This document shows, in pieces, positions 5,485 to 10,906 of a stretch of 10,906 nt of DNA (position 1 is its first letter; each line of letters opens with the position of its first letter). The notes under the pieces are model-generated. The model searched no databases. It saw only the letters and a list, made by a program, of their open reading frames with translations, and was not told the origin of the DNA. This DNA comes from an uncultured Coprococcus sp. Its GTDB lineage: Bacteria; Bacillota; Clostridia; Lachnospirales; Lachnospiraceae. The stretch lies in NCBI GenBank assembly GCA_900548315.1, contig URJU01000063.1, forward strand, positions 1 to 10,906, written 5' to 3'. The position numbers and the translations under genes are program-made.

Positions 5485-8055
5485 TTAAATAGTAACAAAA
5501 TCAGGGAAACCCTTCATATCCTTGTTGACCTCGTCAATATGAAGTCCCTTATAATCATAAACTGCATTGTATGCCATCTGCATCTCCATAGCACACTGCA
5601 TCATTGACACAGGCACCCCTACAAACATATCATCTATCGATATCTCAATCTCACCCGGATTGAGTGTTATGGAATCCTCTTTTTCATTGTATGGCTTGCC
5701 AATAAGGATAGATTTCACTGCCTTGCTAAAATATGGCATTACATTTGGAACTGATATATATTTCTTTGCAAGCAATTTTTCCTTATAACCATCCTTTAAT
5801 TCACATAGTGGCTGTTCCTCCGATATATCATCCACAAATGCCCTTGCTGCCTCCTCCATGATTGCCGTACGTCGATCATTGACGGGAGAGCCAAACATGA
5901 CATTGAGATCCTGCTCCGTAAGTTTGTTATCTGAGAAAGCAACGGTTAACATCTTCTCGGGACCATACGCACCCACGCCGGAGAAAAATTCTCTGTATAT
6001 CTTCTCCATCTCATCTTTGACAGGAATAACCCTTCCGCTGTCTATATTAGCCTCATTGTCCAGCATAAGTTTTATTATGCCGGAACTCATCTCATTGATT
6101 CTCTTTTGAGTTACATAATCCGTTGGAAGGAACTCATGTCTCTTTGCCTTTTTAAGAATATTAACCACAGTCTGACTTCCGGCAAGTGAAAGGTCATCTA
6201 TGGAATTTTTGAGATCCTCTCCAAACTGTGAATATATCTCATCAAGTCTCTCTGCTCTCTGCTGCAGCCATCTGATAGTATCTCCAAACAGATCCTGTGC
6301 ATCAAGCTCATCAATCATCTTTGATCGTTCAGCGGCAAGCATCTCTTTTATACATGCCTCATAATATCCGTTCTCAGTCTCTCTCTTCGCTGAAGGAAAT
6401 GTAAAAAATCTCTTTGCCACTATCTCTTTTATGGAGTCAATAATTCTAGTATACTCACCCGACGGTGTATAATCCTTCAGCATCTTCTCAAGTTTTTTGA
6501 CCTCTGCCATCATCCCTTTAGTAGAGTCTGTTACACCTGCACTAGGAGCACCTATAATATCTATCGCTCCATAAGGACCAAACTCCTTCATATACCTGAC
6601 GATCAGATCATCCAACGCCCCCCAAAGTTTGTTTTTCATAGACTTTATCATAACCGGAAGTTCCTTCTCAAAGTTCTCCATCTTGGTCGCAAAGCCCTCT
6701 CTGAGGCCATCTGTGTGTTTCTTTATCATCTTATATGTAGGTTTTGTAACTTGATTGTACTGGATAAGTCCACTCACATTGAGCTTTATATCCTCTCCAG
6801 CCTCCTCTCCGAGAAACTCAGTGAATTCTGCCAACACAGCACGTATATCGGTCTCAGCATTTCCCTCCTTAAATGGAGAACGAAACAAACCCTTATACGC
6901 CTGTGAGAATATATCATTCTCACACATATTCTCGATTTCCTTAATCGGAATATGATAATCAGCCTCGCTTACAACCTTATAGTAACAATTGGCTTTTTTT
7001 ATATCCTCGTCATTGTGTTCCATCCTCCAGTTTGTTATTGCATGACCCTCGTTCTCAAAGAACACATCTCGGAGTAATTTCCTGTCATTGTCTACATCAT
7101 TGTTGCCAATATACTTATTGCTGGCAAGTCTGTACAGAAAACTTGCCGTATCTTTTAAGATAAAGCCCTCAGGTATATATCCCTGCGAATCCTTTCTTCC
7201 TGATATGAGCATGCACGCATCAAAGAGATTCTCTCTTATTACCATCCTGTTGTCCTTACTAATGAATGTATAATTGTCATCCTTCTCAGAAAGTTTCATA
7301 TAATAATCCACTTCCTTCATGGTTGCACATCCATTGGCATTCAATCTCAACACAAGTTCAGTGTCTTCATACACTGCTTTATGTCCAAAGAGCACATCCG
7401 GCATCAAAAGACATCCACCAATCCTGAGATTGTTCCACTTCTTCGCCTTGCCGTAAGCCCTTATATTGTATGCCACATCTGTTAGGATTCCGCTTCCTGT
7501 TCCTCCAGAGACACCAGACACTATGAGTACATCGACTGTACCCTCCTCTGTCTTGTCGTATACTGCCTGCAGTTTGTCAAATAACAACATCCTTATATCT
7601 GTATAAGCATTTGAAAACATCAAACGACCAATCTGTCTGTTTCCCTTTGCGCCATCTCTCCCTATTGTTATCTCTGGAAATTCCGGATCCATCCAGTTAG
7701 CAAGATTCTTGTGTATCTTGTTATTCTGGATTCCATTTTCAAGTACATTTTCAATATCAGGTCTGTATATACTGATGACCTCAAGAGCATTGAACCCCAC
7801 ACCATCCTTGCTGTTTTCTATAGTCTGCTCCATCTCTGAGATATCTGAATCGATCATGAGAAAATTAATATTGTCATCTGGGATCATACTATCCATCAGC
7901 ATCCCTTTCAGCGCACATACAGCTCTGCTTCCAAGACCGCCAAGACCTATCACCAAGAAATTCTTGTTAAATCTGTTCTCATGGCTAATCTTTCCAAAGA
8001 CACGAATACCCTTAAGCTTGCTAAACTCCTCTTTTTGAGTATCAATAAGTATCAT
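5485..8055 (-). CDS. Large tubulin/FtsZ-like GTPase (Tubulin_2-type)
   Basis: An 856-residue protein with the nucleotide-binding fold of the tubulin/FtsZ superfamily. Seen directly: a T1-like loop NFLVIGLGGLGSRAV (32-46), INFLMIDSD (63-71, end of the second strand), the G-box VSGVSGGTGSG (179-189; the tubulin signature is GGGTG[ST]G, here with Ser first) and a helix LRLNANGCATMKEVDYYM (236-253) like the Asn-bearing helix that contacts the nucleotide. This best fits the Pfam 'Tubulin like' group (PF13809), assigned from memory. The remaining 600 residues are long, mainly helical and charged, without membrane segment, signal peptide or other recognisable domain. The family's role is unsettled. 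The ATG at 8053-8055 is used; AAGGAG lies about 11 bases upstream, slightly far, but no better start is in frame. A hairpin follows the stop and a promoter-like site precedes it, so it may be a single-gene unit. No partner such as a vWA, kinase or segregation gene is adjacent. Confidence 0.88.
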   Translation of the reverse strand: MILIDTQKEEFSKLKGIRVFGKISHENRFNKNFLVIGLGGLGSRAVCALKGMLMDSMIPDDNINFLMIDSDISEMEQTIENSKDGVGFNALEVISIYRPDIENVLENGIQNNKIHKNLANWMDPEFPEITIGRDGAKGNRQIGRLMFSNAYTDIRMLLFDKLQAVYDKTEEGTVDVLIVSGVSGGTGSGILTDVAYNIRAYGKAKKWNNLRIGGCLLMPDVLFGHKAVYEDTELVLRLNANGCATMKEVDYYMKLSEKDDNYTFISKDNRMVIRENLFDACMLISGRKDSQGYIPEGFILKDTASFLYRLASNKYIGNNDVDNDRKLLRDVFFENEGHAITNWRMEHNDEDIKKANCYYKVVSEADYHIPIKEIENMCENDIFSQAYKGLFRSPFKEGNAETDIRAVLAEFTEFLGEEAGEDIKLNVSGLIQYNQVTKPTYKMIKKHTDGLREGFATKMENFEKELPVMIKSMKNKLWGALDDLIVRYMKEFGPYGAIDIIGAPSAGVTDSTKGMMAEVKKLEKMLKDYTPSGEYTRIIDSIKEIVAKRFFTFPSAKRETENGYYEACIKEMLAAERSKMIDELDAQDLFGDTIRWLQQRAERLDEIYSQFGEDLKNSIDDLSLAGSQTVVNILKKAKRHEFLPTDYVTQKRINEMSSGIIKLMLDNEANIDSGRVIPVKDEMEKIYREFFSGVGAYGPEKMLTVAFSDNKLTEQDLNVMFGSPVNDRRTAIMEEAARAFVDDISEEQPLCELKDGYKEKLLAKKYISVPNVMPYFSKAVKSILIGKPYNEKEDSITLNPGEIEISIDDMFVGVPVSMMQCAMEMQMAYNAVYDYKGLHIDEVNKDMKGFPDFVTI

Positions 8056-8233
8056 AAATAATGTCTCTCCTTATTTTGCGCGTACACTTCTTCCCCCATA
8101 GCAGGCTCTCTGTACCTGAAAACCCACAGTTTCAATTTATCACTATTCTTATTGATTTTCAACAAAAAGGCTTACTTTTTTTGTTATTTTTTCTCAAATA
8201 TACCATCAGCGACAATATTGTCAAACTTTTGCC
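8056..8233 (-). other. 178-base gap and leader ahead of the tubulin-like gene
   Basis: The gap holds a T/A-rich hairpin (AACAAAAA 8161-8168 with TTTTTGTT 8178-8185), which may weakly terminate the NYN transcript, a 12-base palindrome GACAATATTGTC (8211-8222), a promoter-like site and a leader of about 70 bases. The leader has small potential stems (CAGG with CCTG; GTACA 8082-8086 with TGTAC 8111-8115) around a purine-rich GGGGGAAGAAG stretch. No known riboswitch pattern was recognised and no small gene is convincing. Confidence 0.5.
8135..8165 (-). promoter_or_regulatory. Candidate vegetative promoter of the tubulin-like gene
   Basis: On the minus strand, TTGTTG (8160-8165) is followed after 18 bases by GATAAA (8136-8141). 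An overlapping alternative is TTGAAA (8157-8162), 16 bases, then ATAAAT (8135-8140). Both are acceptable sigma-A type pairs in an AT-rich setting. Transcription would start near 8128 and leave a leader of about 70 bases. Found by eye. Confidence 0.4.
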
Positions 8234-9202
8234 CTATATCTGCTTTTCTGTAACCTTTACCCTATCTCCAACAATTTCAAAGCACCCAAAGCTTTTGAGA
8301 AAACTAGAAAATTTGCTATATCCATATTTCTTTATGCTGAACCCAGGAATAATATTCTTGAGTTCAGTATTCAGTCTTCCCATATTGTACATAGTATCCA
8401 TGCTTTCCGTGAGAAGTCTGATTATCTTGCCCTTAACCTCACTCTTAGGATCCATATGGTTCTTGATAGACACAAATTTCTGTCTGCCCTTGTCTATATC
8501 CAGATCATCAAACTCCTCGCTCAAGAAAGTTGACAATTTGGAATATCCATAATTACGCACATCAAAATCAGGATATTTGTTCACTAAGCGGCTGCCTATC
8601 TCACCCATGTGAGTCTTTTTGTCCTTATCCTCATTCTCATCAATGATGTTGTATACAGTCTTCTTTATGTCTCTTATACTTGTTATACTTGATTCATCCG
8701 AAACCGCATTCTCCATAGAAACAGGTTTTGAAACAAGCTTGTTGAGGTCTTCATTAACAAGAGAGTCAAGTATCTTAAAGCTGGTACATGCACTGACAAA
8801 AGCCTTTGGCGTCTTTCGCTCTCCCATTCCTATAACCTGTTTGCCAGCCTCTCTGAGTCTTGATGCCAATCTCGTAAAATCACTGTCGCTTGTGACCAGA
8901 CAGAATCCATCTATATTACTTGTATAAAGCAGATCCATGGCATCTATTATCATTGCCGAATCTGTTGAGTTTTTGCCGGCTGTATAGGAAAACTGCTGCA
9001 CTGGCTGTATAGAGTAGGACAAAAGGCAATCCTTGTCCCAGCCGTTATTATTTTTTGACCAGTCTCCATATATTTTTCTAACCGTAATCGACCCCAGCCT
9101 TGAAAGTTCATCAAATATACTCTCGATATATTTTGCCGAAACATTCTCTGAATCAATAAGTATTGCATACTTATTAGAAATCTCACTTGCTATTTCTTCC
9201 AT
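8234..9202 (-). CDS. NYN-domain (PIN-like) putative RNase with two OST-HTH/LOTUS modules
   Basis: A 322-residue cytoplasmic protein. Residues 11-146 form a NYN/LabA-like domain of the PIN nuclease superfamily. Its acidic site is complete: YAILIDSENV (Asp17, Asn20), KNSTDSAMIIDAMDLL (Asp81, Asp87) and LVTSDSDFTRLASRLREAGK (Asp106, Asp108). After a charged linker (147-170) come two winged-helix OST-HTH/LOTUS repeats, about 172-246 and 253-320. They share the core NYGYSKLSTFL / KYGYSKFSSFL and end in a short strand (FVSIKN / RVKVTEK). LOTUS domains bind RNA, including G-rich RNA, in eukaryotic Oskar, TDRD5/7 and MARF1; MARF1 also pairs NYN with LOTUS. RNA cleavage here is inferred. AAAGGA lies 8 bases before the ATG. 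It follows the symporter by 57 bases without a clear terminator, so read-through from that gene is possible. Confidence 0.92.
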   Translation of the reverse strand: MEEIASEISNKYAILIDSENVSAKYIESIFDELSRLGSITVRKIYGDWSKNNNGWDKDCLLSYSIQPVQQFSYTAGKNSTDSAMIIDAMDLLYTSNIDGFCLVTSDSDFTRLASRLREAGKQVIGMGERKTPKAFVSACTSFKILDSLVNEDLNKLVSKPVSMENAVSDESSITSIRDIKKTVYNIIDENEDKDKKTHMGEIGSRLVNKYPDFDVRNYGYSKLSTFLSEEFDDLDIDKGRQKFVSIKNHMDPKSEVKGKIIRLLTESMDTMYNMGRLNTELKNIIPGFSIKKYGYSKFSSFLKSFGCFEIVGDRVKVTEKQI

Positions 9203-9259
9203 ATAAAAGTTCCTTTCATTTTAGACAGCTGTTTCAAGATATCAAAAACTGCTGCACTG

Positions 9260-10690
9260 TCAGTTTTCTTTGCCGGTCTCAACACCGAACCTATCCTGAC
9301 CATCCTCAAAATACTCACGAGTTAACTTAACAACTGTACCAGACAGCATAAATACCGCAATAAGGTTTGGTATTATCATTAGACCGTTGAATGTGTCCGC
9401 TATATCCCACAGAAGTCCGAGATCCATTGTTGCACCTATGATCGCGACCAATGCATATACTACCATAAATGGCTTTATGAATTTGCTTCCAATCAGGAAT
9501 CCTACACATCTTGAACCGTAAAGTCCCCAGCCTAGAATTGTTGAAAATGCAAAACAGCAAAGAGCAACCGCTGTAAATATTGATATCCAGTTTCCATATG
9601 TAGCAACAAAACCATTTATTGTAAGGTCCGCACCTGCTGCCTGTCCATATGCTATATCTGTTCCACTGCATAGGATAACAAGGGCTGTGAGGGTACATAT
9701 AACAATAGTATCAATGAACACCTCAAATATTCCCCAGAGTCCCTGCTGTACCGGGTGCTTTACATCCGAACACGCATGTGCTATTGATCCTGTACCAAGA
9801 CCTGCCTCATTGGAGAATATTCCTCTTGAAACACCCTTCCTCATGCTGAGGAACAGGCTGCCAACCATGCCGCCTGTGACGGACTTTGGATTGAATGCAC
9901 CCTCAAATATCGATGCAAACACATCTGGCACACTATTGATATTTATTAAGACTAGAATTATAGCCATGATTATATACATCGCCGCCATAAATGGCACTAG
10001 TTTTTCCGTAACTCTTCCTATTCTCTTTATTCCGCCTATCAGGATAAGTGCAACAAGAATTGCTATTATGATTCCTATCACAAGGTTTATTGTAAGTGTA
10101 TTGCTCTTGTCAGCCAGATTGAAGTTAAAAATAGCTGAATCTATAGCTGTTGTTATGGTGTTGACCTGGGTTGCATTTCCGGTTCCAAACACAGTCAATA
10201 TACCTAAGATTGAATATGCCACAGCGAGGAAGTATGCCTTCTTGCCGAGACCATTCTTGATATAATACATCGGTCCTCCGACCCAGTCGCCATTTGCATC
10301 CTTCTCCCTATAGAACACCGCAAGGACAACCTCGGCAAACTTTGTTCCCATTCCAAGAAGTGCTGATATCCACATCCAGAATACTGCTCCCGGACCGCCT
10401 ATGGCGATGGCTCCGGCAACTCCCGCTATATTTCCCGTTCCAACCGTTCCCGCCAGTGCCGTACACACAGCCTGAAATGGACTTATGGCACCTTCTGAGG
10501 TCTCTTTCTTATTAAATATCCTTCCAAATGTATGCTTGAAGGCGTATCCAAACTTTGTAAACTGTACTCCGCGGTTTCTTATGAGGAGCCACAGCCCAAC
10601 GCCCACGATACATATCATGGATGGCACTCCCCATATAAAATTATTTACTGACGAGTTAACATCAGCAATGATCTTAAGTAATTTCTCCAT
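9260..10690 (-). CDS. AGCS family sodium/alanine (glycine) symporter
   Basis: A 476-residue inner-membrane carrier that takes up alanine or glycine with sodium (AlsT/AgcS group of the APC superfamily). Many hydrophobic segments of about 20 residues are visible, starting at 20-37. The conserved AGTVGTGNIAGVAGAIAIGG (80-99) and the family signature GGPGAVFWMWISALLGMGTKFAE (98-120) are intact, followed by VGGPMYYI (137-144) and SNEAGLGTGS further on. Length is normal for the family. The start is the ATG at 10688-10690; upstream GAGAAGAG is only a moderate ribosome binding site, 5 bases away. No glycine riboswitch, which sits before such genes in some Firmicutes, was recognised upstream. Substrate preference between alanine and glycine cannot be told from the sequence. 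Confidence 0.95.
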   Translation of the reverse strand: MEKLLKIIADVNSSVNNFIWGVPSMICIVGVGLWLLIRNRGVQFTKFGYAFKHTFGRIFNKKETSEGAISPFQAVCTALAGTVGTGNIAGVAGAIAIGGPGAVFWMWISALLGMGTKFAEVVLAVFYREKDANGDWVGGPMYYIKNGLGKKAYFLAVAYSILGILTVFGTGNATQVNTITTAIDSAIFNFNLADKSNTLTINLVIGIIIAILVALILIGGIKRIGRVTEKLVPFMAAMYIIMAIILVLININSVPDVFASIFEGAFNPKSVTGGMVGSLFLSMRKGVSRGIFSNEAGLGTGSIAHACSDVKHPVQQGLWGIFEVFIDTIVICTLTALVILCSGTDIAYGQAAGADLTINGFVATYGNWISIFTAVALCCFAFSTILGWGLYGSRCVGFLIGSKFIKPFMVVYALVAIIGATMDLGLLWDIADTFNGLMIIPNLIAVFMLSGTVVKLTREYFEDGQDRFGVETGKEN

Positions 10691-10736
10691 ACATACTCTT
10701 CTCTTTTCATTTTCTTTTTTTTACATACCGAACACA

Positions 10737-10766
10737 ATTTTACAATACATCGTGCTTATTATGCAA
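10737..10766 (-). promoter_or_regulatory. Candidate promoter of the symporter gene
   Basis: On the minus strand, TTGCAT (10761-10766) and TAAAAT (10737-10742) are 18 bases apart; the -10 matches 5 of 6 consensus positions and the -35 is poor. The predicted start near 10730 leaves a leader of about 40 bases before the ATG. Modest support, by eye only. Confidence 0.4.
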
Positions 10767-10818
10767 GGAAAAACATGCACACGTAGCAAAATCATCACCA
10801 TCATCGTGTATATACGAA

Positions 10819-10855
10819 AGCTGCGGAGATGTGCCTATCCGCCTTCTCCGCAGCT
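10819..10855. terminator. GC-rich hairpin, probable terminator of a gene beyond the right edge
   Basis: A perfect 11-base inverted repeat, AGCTGCGGAGA (10819-10829) and TCTCCGCAGCT (10845-10855), has a 15-base loop. Read on the minus strand it is followed by CTTTCGTAT, a short T-rich end, so it most likely ends a minus-strand gene lying to the right of this contig. It then shields the symporter from read-through. Confidence 0.6.
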
Positions 10856-10867
10856 ATACTGTATATG

Positions 10868-10906
10868 CTGTCTCTTATACACATCTGACGCTGCCGACGA
10901 TAAGGC
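10868..10906. other. Sequencing adapter: Tn5 mosaic end plus Nextera adapter (not genomic)
   Basis: CTGTCTCTTATACACATCT (10868-10886) is exactly the 19-base hyperactive Tn5 mosaic end used in Nextera libraries. GACGCTGCCGACGA (10887-10900) is the complement of the Nextera read-1 adapter tail. The last six bases, TAAGGC, fall where a sample index would start. These 39 bases are untrimmed library sequence at a contig end and should be removed. Confidence 0.97.

Larger units (their letters stand above)
10691..10867. other. Intergenic region upstream of the symporter
   Basis: This 177-base stretch holds no convincing gene. It contains the symporter's candidate promoter, an AT-rich leader with a run of eight A on the minus strand, and an 11-base hairpin near its far end. 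The genomic sequence ends here, where adapter sequence begins. Confidence 0.6.

Noticed and set aside
8061..8552. 163-codon plus-strand frame across the gap and the NYN gene's end
   Set aside because: It overlaps the conserved second LOTUS repeat on the other strand, its product is low-complexity hydrophobic sequence, and it lacks a convincing ribosome binding site.
9203..9259. Terminator between the symporter and the NYN gene (GACAG with CTGTC)
   Set aside because: Only five base pairs with a large asymmetric interior and no T-run, too weak to call.
9687..10265. 192-codon plus-strand frame within the symporter gene
   Set aside because: It mirrors membrane-segment codons of a well-supported AGCS gene, and such shadow frames are common there.
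10691..10867. Glycine riboswitch ahead of the symporter
   Set aside because: No tandem aptamer-like conserved segments were seen, and most of the leader is simple AT-rich sequence with a short 5' end after the likely promoter.
10868..10886. Exact Tn5 mosaic end, which could suggest a transposon boundary
   Set aside because: It is followed directly by Nextera adapter sequence at the very end of the contig, so it is a library artefact, not a mobile element.

Overview
The window looks like a low-GC Firmicute (Bacillota) chromosome, most likely a Lachnospiraceae / Coprococcus-like gut anaerobe. This rests on protein character (an ArgH of clostridial type, a forespore sigma factor SigG, RF3, an AGCS amino-acid carrier), strong AGGAG-type ribosome binding sites and AT-rich intergenic hairpins. 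The genus is inferred, not demonstrated. No tRNA, rRNA, CRISPR array or transposase gene was seen.

Layout. The left end, on the plus strand, carries the 3' part of argH (arginine biosynthesis) followed after 6 bases by a 65-residue helical protein. A bidirectional terminator hairpin at 1268-1314 separates this pair from seven genes that all lie on the minus strand. In their direction of transcription, from right to left, these are: an AGCS sodium/alanine symporter; a NYN-type (PIN-like) putative RNase with two C-terminal OST-HTH/LOTUS modules; an 856-residue tubulin/FtsZ-like GTPase; an Sfp-type phosphopantetheinyl transferase; an XRE-type regulator with a C-x3-C-x3-C motif; peptide chain release factor 3 (prfC); and the sporulation sigma factor sigG. 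Hairpins at 5418-5459 and 2202-2254 and a probable promoter at 8135-8165 divide the run into at least three transcription units: symporter plus NYN (perhaps), tubulin-like alone, and transferase-XRE-prfC, followed by sigG alone with its own candidate SigF/SigG-type promoter.

How the genes relate. Most are housekeeping or lineage-typical and need not act together. The most intriguing part is the pair at 5485-9202. A large tubulin-superfamily GTPase of unknown role lies just downstream of a NYN-LOTUS-LOTUS protein predicted to bind and perhaps cut RNA. Both domain types are best known from eukaryotes, and neither protein has an obvious function from its neighbours. SigG is notable for standing alone, without sigE or spoIIGA in the visible flank, and for carrying Glu where Bacillus subtilis SigG has Asn45.

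The last 39 bases (10868-10906) are not genomic. They match the Tn5 mosaic end plus an Illumina Nextera adapter, so the real sequence ends at about 10867 and the right edge is a contig end.
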